A DNA stretch of 64,000 bases, taken from Dysidea avara (Eukaryota > Porifera > Demospongiae > Dictyoceratida > Dysideidae). The notes under the pieces are model-generated. The model saw nothing but the letters and a program-made list of their open reading frames with translations. It was not told where the DNA came from and made no database searches. Every line of letters begins with the position of its first letter. Within the stretch, counting starts at the first letter, position 1. The position numbers were made by a program, and so were the translations under genes. Positions 35,500-47,051 of this stretch are shown in pieces. Where the stretch lies: NCBI RefSeq assembly GCF_963678975.1, contig NC_089274.1:25085053-25149052 (forward strand). Reading direction: 5' to 3'.

Positions 35500-38400
35500 T
35501 GTTCGGATGAGCCGCTAGTCATACATGTGGAGAGTTATATTCTAGTCATACTCTTAATATTACTACTAATGGTGATATCAACACAAACACTACTAATCAC
35601 TGTAACGTTGACAATTTGATTAGAATTACCCCACTTATTGACTCTAGCTCTCCCAAAACTCAATTAAAATTTACCAATAGTAAACTTCATGTACTTCTCT
35701 GGAATGCACGTAGCCTAAAAAAACAAATCAATGCTTTTCAGTCATTTATTATTCTAATAGTTTTGACATAATTGCAATAACAGAAACATGGCTCACTGAT
35801 CACGTTTACACGAATGAAATATTCCCATCTAGATACACTGTTGTAAGAAGAGATCATGATGGCAGAGGAGGTGGTGTGTTGCTTGCTCTTAAAGACTCGT
35901 TTAACTTGACTCAGCTCCCCTCTCCAAATGAACTTGAAATAATATCTGCTGAAGTTGACTCTAGTTTTATTGTTTGTCTCTTGTATCGTCCGCCAAACTC
36001 CTCGGACCAACACAATTTTTCAATGATATCCTATCTTACTTCATTGGACAGCACCAAGAATTTAATACTACTTGGAGATTTCAACTTACCCGATATTGAC
36101 TGGGATATCTACAGTGGTTCTTCCTCTTTGGCTGATGACCTAGCAGAATTTGCATTCAATCATAATTTAGTACAACACATCAATGGCTCCACACATTCTG
36201 CTGGGAATACTTTAGACATAGTCTTATCCAATATTAACAGTCTGTATCATGCTTATACATACTCAGTTTTACCATCCGGTCTTTCATCAGATCACTACAT
36301 AATAACTCTCCTTATTGATCATTCCTCCAACAGGCCTACAAGGGTTTACAAACAAAAATTTGATTATAACAATGCTTCCTGGGATGACATGAATGAGTTC
36401 TTCACCCAATACGACTTTGTCTTAGCACTAAACTCCAGCAACACCGAATTTATTTGGCTATTCCTTAAGACAGCAATTAACAGTGCGTTAAATCTCTTTG
36501 TACCAAAATTACCTGTTAAAGAATCTAATCAACCCAGATGGTTTAACTCAGCTATTCGTCATAAAATTAAGTGTCTCCGTACCTCCAAAAGACAATTTAC
36601 AAGACACCCTACTACCAGGAAAAGACTCAAAGTAACTAATTTACAAAACGACCTACAACAGATGATAATAGAAGCCAAGGCCAATTATGAGACCAATCTT
36701 GCACTTAGTTATGCTCACACAAACAGTAACAAAATCTTTCAGTATATTTCTAGCATCAAGGGTCGAGAAAACTTTCCAGCCAACATGACTTACAATGATG
36801 ACTGTGTATCCTCAGACTCAGATAAAGCTCAATTGTTCAACAACTACTTTTATTCTATATTCTCCACATCTGATGACGTACCAACAAATGAAACAGATTA
36901 TCAGCCCAGATCTCCCATTGTACAAGACATTGATTTCTCTAATTCTGATGTCCTTGAACTGCTCACAACCTGGATGTCAGTAAAGCATGTGGTATTGACA
37001 GCTTCAGTCAAAAAAATTTTAAGTATTGTGCCCTACCATTACTTCAAGTGATTTGCCATCTTTTTCGTACAAGTTTATCATGCAGCACCATACCCCAGGA
37101 CTGGCGCACCCACTGTGTGATTCTTATATACAAATCTGGAGATAAGACTTCTGTTTCCAACTACAGACCCATTTCACTGTTATGTATTCTCTCCAAGGTA
37201 ATGGAAAGATTAGTGTACAACAATATTATTGATCATGTACAGAAACTCTCCACTAAATGTCTATTTGGTTTTCTTCCCAAAAGATCTACATTACAACAAT
37301 TGTTGGTATTTGCTAAAAACGTTTTAGAGCCTAAATGTGAAGTTGATGTCGTGTATATGGATTTTCGAAAAGCATTCGATACTGTTTCTCACGATCGTCT
37401 TTTACAAAAACTATGGGCTGTTGGAATAACTGGAACAGTTTGGAAGTGGTTCCAAGCGTATCTGAAGCAACGATACCAACGCGTCAAGGTTGGGGACTCG
37501 TTTTCAGATCTATGTAATGTTTTATCAGGAGTTCCTCAGGGAAGTGTCCTTGGACCCTTACTGTTTGTCATTTTCATCAATGATTTACCCGAACATATTC
37601 AATTCGCAATTCCCTTTATCTTTGCAGATGACACTAAGTGTCTATGTAAGATTAGATCTTCTGATGACACTGAGAAATTACAAACAGATATCAACAATGC
37701 CTTTATCTGGAGTATTACATCAGAACTATTTTTTAATTATTCCAAATTCGTTCATCTTCGCTTCTGGGCCAAAGACTCATTAGACCATTCAATTTATAGC
37801 ATTAATGGACAGCCAATCCCTCGTTTATCACACCACAAAGATCTTGGGGTAATATTCACATGTGACTTCAACTGGACAGCCCACTATTCATCTATTTCTG
37901 CAAAAGCTTATAAAATTTTAGGTCTTATCAGGAGAACTTTTAAAACCAATTGTATGGAAGCCAAGAAAAACTTGTACATCTCATTAGTAAGATCCCAACT
38001 AATCTACTGCTCACAAATGTGGAGACCGCAATTAATAAAAGACATAACATCACTAGAACGCATACAGCGAAGAGCAACTAAGTATATTTTAAATGACTAC
38101 ACCTCTACCTATAAATCCAGACTGGAACAACTAAACCTCCTACCACTAATGTACATCTATGAAATAAATGACCTTATGTTCTTAATAAAATCATTGAAAT
38201 CGCCATCAGACAACTTTGAAATTAGAGACCATATTACCTTTACCAGTAACTCTACTAGATCAGGGACACATCACAAGCTAACCCATCCTAGAACAACATC
38301 AGCGGTACAGCGTCACTTTTACTTCAATAGAATCACACGACTTTACAACTACCTCCCAGCTATTAACATTTCATTACCAACTAACATTATCAAATGCCAA

Positions 38401-38684
38401 TTAATCCAACACTTATGGACTCATTTTTACAATAATTTCAATTCTGATCGATCCTGCACTTTTCACCTTCTTTGTCCATGTCATCGTTGCTCCAGTGTGC
38501 CTATATCTGTAAACTTCAATGAACTGTAACTATAATTCTGTAATTAACGGTAACTAAAATTGTTTATTTATTAATTTTTTTTTCACCTTGGATGTCAGCA
38601 CCTGTTGCTGGCATACCTTCAGCATGCAATTTTGATTTTACTTGCACACATGCTGTAAAGCTAAATAAATAAAATAAATAAAGG
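35500..38684 (+). mobile_element. Nearly complete LINE: APE endonuclease plus reverse transcriptase
   Basis: The endonuclease spans about 35,690-36,330: WNARS, then ITETWL, GDFNLPDIDW and SDHY, the expected Asn/Glu/Asp-Asn/Ser-Asp-His residues of APE-type nucleases. The first of these are in another frame because of an indel near 35,750. Reverse transcriptase follows at 36,970-37,900: NYRPISLLC, motif A (YMDFRKAFDTVSHD), motif B (LSGVPQGSVLGPLLFVIFIND), motif C (FADDTK) and the thumb. A single indel near 36,968 separates frames 35,876-37,051 and 37,048-38,529. The frame ends with a cysteine cluster CTFHLLCPCHRC. The 3' end is aaataaataaaataaataaa. Jockey/CR1-like by motif style. With only about two frame breaks it is one of the youngest elements here. 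Confidence 0.92.
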
Positions 38685-38890
38685 ATAGAAAAACCGGCTC
38701 TAATGGTAGGCATTAAGACCGATTTTTAAATTTTGGAAAAACGGGCTTTTTATATGCTCATTATAGATAGAGTATTAATTGCCAATCTCAGAAATATATA
38801 GTTTGTTGGGTTGGAATTAGCTACTTTGGCATACACAGTGCTTAAAAACTAGTGAAAACAATATTTCAGTGAAGACAACAATGTACTTTA

Positions 38891-38960
38891 ACTACAAAAC
38901 TAGCTACCTTAACTACAAAACTAGCTACCTTAACTACAAAACTAGCTACCTTAACTACAA
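38891..38960. repeat. Minisatellite, 21-bp unit
   Basis: The unit actacaaaactagctacctt(a) is repeated about three and a half times, encoding a repeated NYKTSYL in one frame by chance. Confidence 0.9.
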
Positions 38961-39369
38961 AACAACCTTAATTAAAAAACTGAAAAAGGAACATTTTTTT
39001 CTCCAGGGCTCCCCATGCACAATTGAATCAGGAAGCCATCTAGCAATCTGGACTATCTTGAAACTGCAGTTGCTTCTAGCTGCAAGTTTAATGAGAGTAA
39101 CTTCAGGTCTTATTGGATCTTAGCGATCTTGGTATGCTTTGTGGTGAGCAAATATGTTTCACCTACTGCACACTTCTCAATACAATGGTGCATACCCATA
39201 GGCAAGTGGCTATATCTCAAGTTGGTAAAAACTTCAAGTTAGCAACTTATAAAGGTAAACAACTAAAGTGGAGGTGCCACAATGATGCAACAATACTTAA
39301 GGTGGAGTTGTGGTTTCAATTATGACATTGTTATGCCAACTTTGAAGTGGTTTATACTTTTGAGCTGAT
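38961..39369. other. No gene recognised
   Basis: Small frames at 38,869-39,123 and 39,113-39,325 (+) without motifs. Confidence 0.35.
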
Positions 39370-39780
39370 GACACAGCCATACTGGTTCTACTAGATCTTC
39401 TGGAATCAAACTACACCACAAGACAGCCCATACCAATGCAGCTACGAACTCCTATTTTTTTCGCCTACCTTGACTATGGAACTCTTTACCAATAATTGAT
39501 CATACACAATCACTAACTGTAATAAAACAGAAATTGAAGAAATTTTTATGAAATCATTTCCTAGCTAACTTTGACAATTCACCCTGTTGTTTCCATTACC
39601 TTTGTCCCTGTTCCCGTTGTTCCAAGAAACCTGCATCTAACAATTTTAACCACTTGTAACTAAGTAATACTATGTAGATGTTAGTGTATAGTTATTTTAA
39701 ATGTATGTTAGGCTATCAGTGTAGGTCACTGGTAGACCCTCAGAATTTTATTCTATAAAGCATTATTATTATTATTATCA
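39370..39780 (+). mobile_element. LINE 3' end fragment
   Basis: In broken frames it encodes the C-terminus of a LINE of the 35.5-38.7 kb family: FFRLP..., then a final CCFHYLCPCSRCSKK block and NFNHL before the stop near 39,657. The 3' untranslated part includes ggtcactggtagaccctcag and an ATT-repeat tail (39,763-39,779). Heavily 5' truncated. Confidence 0.75.
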
Positions 39781-39850
39781 GAAAATTGCTCTGGAGCTGA
39801 AAATCGCTAACCCGAGTGAAGTATAACTATGCACTTTAAAGTAAGCACCA

Positions 39851-40192
39851 CTCAGCAGCGGCGGAGCAAGTAGTTGATATGAGGGGGGGCTGGGCTGACC
39901 CAGACTTATTTCTATAGTTTGGTAAGGTGAGACAAAAAAAAGGTCACAACCAACTGACAAGAGCTTTCCACCTCATCAGCTACCATTTTTAGCTGATAAA
40001 CTACATAAAAATCCTTACATAGCTCGCTACACACTGACTACTTTATTAGAGTGACTGCTCTATTAGAGTATCTCGATCTTTATCACGGTTTTCAGCCCCA
40101 CTCCAAGAAAGACAATTTCGGTGTGATATCATTCTGAGGGGGGGGGGGGGCTTCAGCCCCCTAGCCCCCCCCCCCTTTCCGCCGCCTATGAG
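39851..40192. mobile_element. 342-bp TIR element with poly-G and poly-C ends
   Basis: Ends ctcagcagcggcggagc and tttccgccgcctatgag; CACCA is duplicated on both sides (39,846-39,850; 40,193-40,197). Near each end are G-runs or C-runs (39,882-39,889; 40,164-40,175), similar in layout to 32,465-34,052, which also has a 5-bp duplication. It contains the tattagagtgactgctctat motif. Confidence 0.8.
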
Positions 40193-40339
40193 CACCAGTG
40201 ACTACCTTCCACCCGACAGTACGTTTTTTAAAGTTTTAAAGTATTCTACATACATTACAAGGCTTGAAAAGATTACAAAACAAAACAAAACATACTTATA
40301 TGTAACGCGCACGTTAAAACTAAGATTTTCATGATGATC

Positions 40340-40705
40340 AGCATGTGGAAAAACCCCACAGCGATTTTCATCCTCATTGGAGCTCGGACGACACTTTTTT
40401 TCCCACCAACAAATATCACTTACAATTCCTCCATACTACCTACCAACATCACGATCCACGAGACAGTACCATCCACTGCACTACATCTTACCACATGTAT
40501 CTACCACAGCACACCAAAATAGTAGCTATTTTTCAAGAACAATTAATGATTGGAACTCCTTACCAGTAGATCTTGTTGAAGTTGCAGATGCTGACATTTT
40601 TAGAACTGGACTACAATCATTATTGTAATTGTGTTACATGTATTCGGGCAAATCTGAGCACACCAGCAGGGCTGACTGCTCAGTAATAGTAATAATCATA
40701 ATCAT
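40340..40705 (+). mobile_element. LINE 3' end fragment (family of 18.99-20.95 kb)
   Basis: Frames overlap to give PPYYLPT.RSTR and FSRTINDWNSLPVDLVE, matching PPYFLPTQRSTR and FPRTIKDWSSLPVSVIE of the LINE at 20,574-20,900. The tail is gggctgactgctcagtaat followed by ATA/ATC repeats. Confidence 0.75.
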
Positions 40706-41256
40706 AATCACGACGGAACAATCCCAAGTTAAACACGAGTTGTCATTTTGTGCCAGCGTTCTATTGGGGTATATACGGAGAATTTTTTATTAAAAAATCT
40801 CGGATACTGGAATGCCTATACTAATGGCACACCCATGCATCCACCACACTGCAACTCTAAGCTCTATTTTTAAAAAAAGTAGTGCATGGTATCGCATGCG
40901 CAATACCGCTACGCCTTAATTCGCACTAAAAATACATGCAAGAAGTGTTGAAGTTTTGTAACTACAATAATTATGTTGCATGCTGTGCATATACGTAGCT
41001 AGTTAATGCCATAGCTATAAATATTATATAGGGGCGCTATATGCCCCTCTAAAACTATGCATGCATACGCATGTATAGCTATGAGTGGCGAGGGCATAGC
41101 AGTAATCAAACTTTAAAAATATACATACAACCTATATTATATATTGCTAAAAATTCACGCTATAGAAAAAAAACAACCTATTGTTAAAAATAGCTATAAA
41201 CCTAGATTACAAGCACCCTCGAGTAAACAGTCAGCAAACCGGCTTGCAGTCAGTCT
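40706..41256. other. Downstream flank of VDE-like gene 2
   Basis: AT-rich, no coding signal. No obvious AATAAA on the minus strand near the stop codon. Confidence 0.4.
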
Positions 41257-42105
41257 TCAGTTTTTTCCATTGTTGCAGTTCGTAACTTGGTTGGAGCAAA
41301 AATCTTTTAAGTCAAGGCCGACAGTGCTTTGAAATGATGCCGCTATCTTAGTATATGCACTACTGGGAAGGCTAGTACTACGTGCCATAACCATAGCTCC
41401 CTCGTAGTTCCAGTCCGCAACAGCACCACAGTAGTAGACCAGCACATATGACCCATCATCAGCTTTATCTACGACCCACCATGTAGCATTGTTGGCTGCT
41501 CCTGCAAAGTCGTACGTGAATGTAAAGCCCTTTCCAGGTGGTTCAACAGGCATTTCAATTTTCGCTGAAACAGCTTTATGGGTACCATCAACAAGGGTCA
41601 CAACAAATGATGGAGCAAACTGCCAAGTAGTGTCGCTCATTGATTCGAAATGCTGATGGACGCAGGCGTAGCAATCAAAGACTGGATGATATCCACGAAC
41701 TACCCTCCAATCACCTTGAAGGTCTTTCACAGAAAGTTGCTTTGCTGGTTTTGCACTTGCCGCTCGACATGTGCTTGGTATGGGAGGAAGCTCCATGCAA
41801 TCGTTGCTGGCAGCGCAGGTCATGAATTTGTCGGAATTATCATCAGTATAAGTGAACTGGCACTTACTCGTGCAATTTAGGACATCATATTTCCCCTTGG
41901 TGGTGTCTTCATCCCAATGAGCTATGCACTTAGCACTACATATCAAAAAATCTTGACAATTCTTTTCTTTGCATGCTACCATTTCGCTGTAGCAGTTATC
42001 GTAGAGACAAGGCAGGTTGAAACCTCCTCCTGAAGCAAAAGGTACTGCAGCTGCCGCTGATATCACAGCGGCAAAAGCAATGATCCATGCACAGCTTAGC
42101 CTCAT
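41257..42105 (-). CDS. Secreted violaxanthin de-epoxidase-like protein, paralogue 2
   Basis: Single-exon frame of 282 residues, about half identical by eye to the gene at 22,863-23,735 and on the same strand. Signal peptide 1-20 (AWIIAFAAVISAAAA). Cys-rich domain C33, C38, C45, C50, C56, C60, C78, C82, C97, C103, with the VDE-like spacing. Lipocalin-like domain: DLQGDW at 128-133, FDCYAC at 143-148, NATWW at 206-210, VYYCG at 223-227, NYEGAMVMAR at 233-242. At the position of plant VDE Asp177 this copy has Ala or Thr, so xanthophyll de-epoxidation by the plant mechanism looks unlikely (inference). The Trp and Tyr that line the plant pocket (W209, Y225) are kept. Sequons at N77 and N206 support secretion. 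A lipocalin binding role is possible; nothing here proves it. Confidence 0.9.
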   Translation of the reverse strand: MRLSCAWIIAFAAVISAAAAVPFASGGGFNLPCLYDNCYSEMVACKEKNCQDFLICSAKCIAHWDEDTTKGKYDVLNCTSKCQFTYTDDNSDKFMTCAASNDCMELPPIPSTCRAASAKPAKQLSVKDLQGDWRVVRGYHPVFDCYACVHQHFESMSDTTWQFAPSFVVTLVDGTHKAVSAKIEMPVEPPGKGFTFTYDFAGAANNATWWVVDKADDGSYVLVYYCGAVADWNYEGAMVMARSTSLPSSAYTKIAASFQSTVGLDLKDFCSNQVTNCNNGKN

Positions 42106-42204
42106 ATTTCTAGTATAGCTATATAGGTAGATTTGAACAACTCAGTATAGTGTAGTCTACAGTTTTGTCCACTAGCTCTTGAGTGTCGCACGATCGTTTT
42201 ACTG

Positions 42205-42214
42205 TTTATATAAA
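42205..42214 (-). promoter_or_regulatory. Putative TATA box of VDE-like gene 2
   Basis: tttatataaa, a palindromic TATA element about 100 bp upstream of the ATG, comparable in spacing to the one upstream of paralogue 1. Confidence 0.45.
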
Positions 42215-42399
42215 CGATGTGTTATATAATAGGGCGCATATAGTCTATATTAGTAGCTTTACGTAAACTGTGACGAAATCCTTTTTTTGGTAAGAAGATC
42301 TTCATTTTCACCCTTTTCAGTATTAGCGAGATATTTACGCCTGTCAACGCAAAGTGGTCCAGGAATACTGAAATGGTCTGGTCGGATCAGTCTCAGTTA

Positions 42400-42750
42400 G
42401 GCTACTCCAAATAAATTCTTTGTTTCCCGTCCACCGCCCGCATCTGGTTACTGCCAGCTCTAAATATTCCATTATTCCGTATTCTTCCATTATTTTCCGG
42501 TTATTCTTGCATACTGATAGGCTCAGTAAAAGCTATCTTGAAACAGTGTCAGCTCACGTGTCAGCAGTGCTATCAAGTCAGCACAAACTTCATGTTAAGG
42601 AAGGAACAAGCTTTATGCATGCTTTTATGCAGCCTTTTTGGCTGTGCCAGGCAGACTGATAATGGCTTGAAAAGCTAGCCAATCTTATAATGAAATAATG
42701 GAAATGGATTGGACCGCCCGCCCGCATGCAAATATATATTTGAAGTGGCC
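42400..42750. mobile_element. 'ggccactccaa' TIR element, copy 2
   Basis: Ends ggctactccaaataaattct and atatttgaagtggcc. The inner sequence (tcagctcacgtgtcagcagtg) is the reverse complement of part of 24,253-24,594, so this copy lies in the opposite orientation. It starts about 295 bp upstream of the second VDE-like start codon. Confidence 0.7.
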
Positions 42751-42754
42751 TTCT

Positions 42755-42862
42755 CCTGGCACTGGATGCCAGTGGACCTTCAGCATACACTAGATCTTAA
42801 CGGCTACTAGTGATTATGCTGCACATATCTTGTTGCTGTAAAGCAAAAAATAATAAAAGTGA
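42755..42862 (+). mobile_element. LINE 3' untranslated tail
   Basis: cactggatgccagtggacct...tgctgtaaagcaaaaaataa resembles the 3' tails near 38,590-38,670 and 43,285-43,395. A very short 5'-truncated copy. Confidence 0.6.
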
Positions 42863-42869
42863 ATCTGTT

Positions 42870-43393
42870 TCAACAACCCCCACAATGGATTTGACATCAG
42901 TAATTTCATTAAATTTGCAACTGGTCACACACATCTAGCTTCTGGAAACAAGCTACTCCAAACAAGATCACCTGATAATTCCACTAATAACTTTTATTTT
43001 AACCTGCTTCCTCGCATCTGGAATGCCCTTCCCGTTATCAACTATCAGGACAACCCACTCAAGATAAAGGCCAAACTTTTAGATTATCTGTGGAATCATT
43101 TCACTGCCAATTTCACCTCCAACAACACCTGCTCTTTTTCATTTCTATGTCCATGTTCAAAGTGTCCTCACCAACCTAACTTCAACTCCCTTTAACTGTT
43201 AATTTCCCCCCCCCCCCCCCCTTTAAGTAATCTAGTAAGTAAACTCAGCTTTGTAGCTAATCACTACTACAATTTAGCTTCCGGCCACTGACACAGGATG
43301 TCAGTGGACCATCAGTGTGCTGCCATATGTCCCGATTCTATCATACCAACATCTGCAACTTGTATGTATGTATGTATATGTACACTGTAAAGT

Positions 43394-43433
<40 letters not shown>

Positions 43434-43437
43434 TAGG
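42870..43437 (+). mobile_element. LINE 3' end fragment
   Basis: One frame from about 42,886 to 43,194 gives the C-terminus of the 35.5-38.7 kb family: FNLLPRIWNALPVINYQ, then CSFSFLCPCSKCPHQ and FNSL before the stop. The 3' tail has cactgacacaggatgtcagt and an ATT microsatellite (43,397-43,430). Confidence 0.8.
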
Positions 43438-43521
43438 ACCGGGTCACACATAACCAAGTAAGTTTGTTAGCGTAGTAAACAACCTGTGGCTGCTTTGTCT
43501 AACTGTGATGCTTAATAAGTA

Positions 43522-43705
43522 CAGTAGGACCTCCATTATCCAAACACCTGTATGCCAGTTTAAACATATACAGAGTTCCTTTCAACTACTCTAATGGAAC
43601 ATACACTTACTCTAATAGAACGTTCACCTAATGAAGAAATACTCTAATAGAGCAGTCACTAATAAAGAATGATAATCAAGGGTTTGGATAGTCAAGGTCC
43701 TATTG
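43522..43705. mobile_element. pogo/Tc1-like miniature element copy 4
   Basis: Ends cagtaggacctccattatcc and ggatagtcaaggtcctattg, preceded by TA. Internally it has three copies of tactctaatagarc. Confidence 0.65.
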
Positions 43706-44381
43706 CATCAGCTGCTTTTGTCACAATTGATGGTGGCCTCTCTACCTTGTCCCCATAGCCCTGATTATGCCACAAGAATGTAGATGTAGTGTCAGTTTGC
43801 AACACCATAAGAACAACTTTTAGCTTGCAAAGTAGGGCAGATTTTTTTCAAGACCATGCAAAAACATAAAGAAAACCACCCACTTAACGACCTAACATTA
43901 ATCAACATTTGTTTAAGTGGAATTCTGATGCTATACACTAAAAATATGGTATGATAACAACATAAAAGCACGTAACAGTTGACAATATACAAAAATAATT
44001 TTTCAAGTGTTTATCTTTATCCATTAATAGTAACTTGAGACAGCTATTCCATTTATTTATCTTGCTACAAAACAAGAATACATGAAACTGCTTATTCCCA
44101 CATCTGATATTCAACAAATACAGTTACATGTATAGTATAGGGAACCTCTCAGGGACATATTATTCTGAATAAAAAAAGTCTGACTAACTGATGAAATTAC
44201 TCAGCTACTGTACAAGAATGAGTAGCACAACTTAAACAACACTACATCATTTTTGCCAATGAATTTTATTCTGGCTAGTGAATGGATAGAAGTACGGCTA
44301 TTCAAGGGCTGTTTCAAGCTACCATTTCGCATAAACAAAGTAACTGTGTTATTCCACATGATCATTAATCACAGGGAAATA
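43706..44381. other. No gene recognised
   Basis: Small frames (43,792-43,992 -, 44,253-44,465 +) with no motif. Confidence 0.35.
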
Positions 44382-44549
44382 CAGTGTTATCCCACCCCCT
44401 TGGGACCAAGACATGTTCAGATAATCAAACCCCATAAATTTGTATACAGAGCTCAAATACTCTAATAGAACATACATCATAAACAAAAGAGAACTCAATT
44501 CTGCTGTTTGAATAACCAAGTGTTCAGATAATCAAGGGAGCTAGCACTG
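44382..44549. mobile_element. pogo/Tc1-like miniature element copy 5
   Basis: cagtgttatcccaccccctt to gataatcaagggagctagcactg, flanked by TA. It carries one tactctaatagaacatac motif. Confidence 0.6.
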
Positions 44550-45974
44550 TATGTCACTTCACCACAGGAAGAAGACTGATATACCATTTTACCCTGTAAG
44601 AAATGTAACAGTAAACTAACGGGTGGGATACTACGTATATAGCATAGTTTACCCCGAGATTTACTTCAGAGTAAACTAACATTTATTTGTTGGTCTAAGT
44701 TTTACATCAGAGTAACTAACAGTTACTAGTAATTGGTTTACTCTGAATTAATCACAAGCGGAGCTTATAATAAGAATTCCCTGTTCCCTGTACCATTAGA
44801 AAAAGACTATTGATACCACGCAATTGTCACCACTCACTACACCACATGCACATATGCATGCAGACACACACACAGAGTAGAAGAGTAGATATTCTGTTAA
44901 ATATTTTTTTCAAATTCCATAGCAACTTGTTGGAAACATGTTGGGTCAATCTAAAGGCTTGTTTGGGCTTAACCAATACTACCACATCATCGTTTGGGAA
45001 AGTGAGGATGGTTTTTGGATGGGCCACACCCATGCCTTTGTGGTCCCTACTATACAGTACGATAACAGTACTATCGTACTGTACAATAAGTGAGCTGACA
45101 ATCATTTCTCCAGTGTACACACCTTCTCATTGCTGCTAATTCCAATGCAATTAAAATTCAGAAGAACTGATAGACTTTAGGGCGTAGCTACATAAATACT
45201 AAAGCTTGGTAATATATGGAAGGCATACTTTAGTGTACTTCCTAGTAGGCCATGCACCCCACCCCTACCCTAAGACAATTTTGGAAAATTAGACCATTGG
45301 GGTTGAATCTGAGGGTGATTTCAGCAGCGCACTGTATACAGTACTCATTTTACTGTTGTATAAGGGTGACTGCTCTATTAGGGAAATTTTACAGAAAAGC
45401 AGGAAACGTACTATCCAGAATTTATTTAACACTAGGTCTAACATGAGGCTGACTATTAGCAAGTAGCAACTACTTCTGTCTCCCTGCTGTATTAGAGTGA
45501 CTGTTCTGTTGAATGTAAAAGAAACCGCACACGCTGCAATTCAGCAATCATGGAATATTTAGTTGTTAAAACAAATACTACATTTGACTGGTTATAGCTG
45601 AGGCTACTACAACTTTCAGCAAAGAAAATCCTGCGGCTGCTATGAGAAGACGGCTACTATGGGCTTGTGTGGCAGCAGCTCATAGTGTCTGTATGGATTC
45701 ACAAGTTACTGGCCATGTTCAATCATCCTTCAACGGTATCACTTATTTAAACTTCTCTCAAAAATGTTATTTCCTGGCTTAAAACAACTCCTTTGCCTGG
45801 TTTATGCTCCAAACATGTCTTATCAACACTTGTACCAGCATATTCAGATACAAGATGTGGCTCTTATCTGAGGGCAACTTTTATGACAATAATTCTAGGC
45901 TGTAGAGTGGCCACTATCTGGGGGCAGCTATTGCATGAGCCGTGGCTATTAACCAGTCAAATATGATGAAGGTA
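44550..45974. other. Non-coding; R2 module and repeat ends
   Basis: 44,925-45,060 is a copy of the R2 module (aggcttgtttgggctta ... ctttgtggtcccta). 44,763-44,790 (ggagcttataataagaattc) resembles the left end of the element at 55,210. Motif tactctaatag-type repeats lie at about 45,370 and 45,490. No gene seen. Confidence 0.5.
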
Positions 45975-46204
45975 CAGTGGACCCTTGGTTATCTGAAACC
46001 CGATGTGTCTCAGACAATGGTAAAAGTGTTCAGATAAATCAATTGTTTGTAAAACTGAAGTCTATACATTTATATCCAGAACTCTGTTGAAATACTCTAA
46101 TAGACATACATTTGTGCTCAAAATACTCTAATAAAGCAGTCATTACCAATTGTGGATAAACGAGGATACGGATAAATGAGGGTTGGATAACTGAGGGTCT
46201 AGTG
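45975..46204. mobile_element. pogo/Tc1-like miniature element copy 6
   Basis: cagtggacccttggttatct to ggataactgagggtctagtg with flanking TA. Contains two tactctaata motifs. Confidence 0.7.
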
Positions 46205-47051
46205 TACTTAACTATTATACAAGAATAAATAACACAGCTCAAACAACCAGTAGTGGGTTGGACAGTTTACATTTAGAATAAGTTATGTAACATTTGGTGT
46301 GGTCCAAACTCTGATCAGAAAATAGAGGAAGTTATTTGAGACATTAGCACCCATCTAGCAATGTGGATACTATTTAGTGATAGTTCAAATGGTGTGGTCA
46401 ACTTGTTCAATCAACAGTTGTTTCTTTGTTTCTAGTCTAGTGGCAGGGCATATTTATCATGTGTAATTCGATAAAGAGCATTAAAAACACCTCGTGCTTT
46501 CAAGTTTCTTCCTATAGTCAGATATAAACTATATAAAGACACATTCAGATGTATATATGGGTTAAGCAGGCTAATAGCTAGTTAGGGTTCTCAAGGTTAT
46601 ATTAGTCATTTTGCATACAGTAGTGTTAGTTACATAATGCATAACACTATTCTTTGAAATGTTGTATTGATGTCCATATGAAGATGGGCATGTGTATGTG
46701 TGTTGCATGGCTGAATATGACTTGCCCACCCAGTGCCCAGACATGGCAAAGTCTGGCTATCCCACTGCACAACAGTGTTGAAATGAAAAACAGATGTCAA
46801 TTTTTTTAGAATCAGATGTCAAAAAATTCTTTAGAATCCACTCTTTGTATTCTCATAGAACATTCATCAATTTAGAGTCTAACTTACAGTATGAGTACCC
46901 GAAAAAGAAACACCAACAGTTGGCCTAGAAATTTAGCATGGTTAACGATACAGATGTTAATAGTGTTTCTATCTAGTCTGCCTCTCTGCATAGAGAGAGG
47001 GTCTGGTCACTTTAGAGGTGTCATTAAACAGTGATGTCACAATAATGTCAG
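46205..47051. other. No gene recognised
   Basis: AT-rich; nothing that I can name. Confidence 0.35.
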
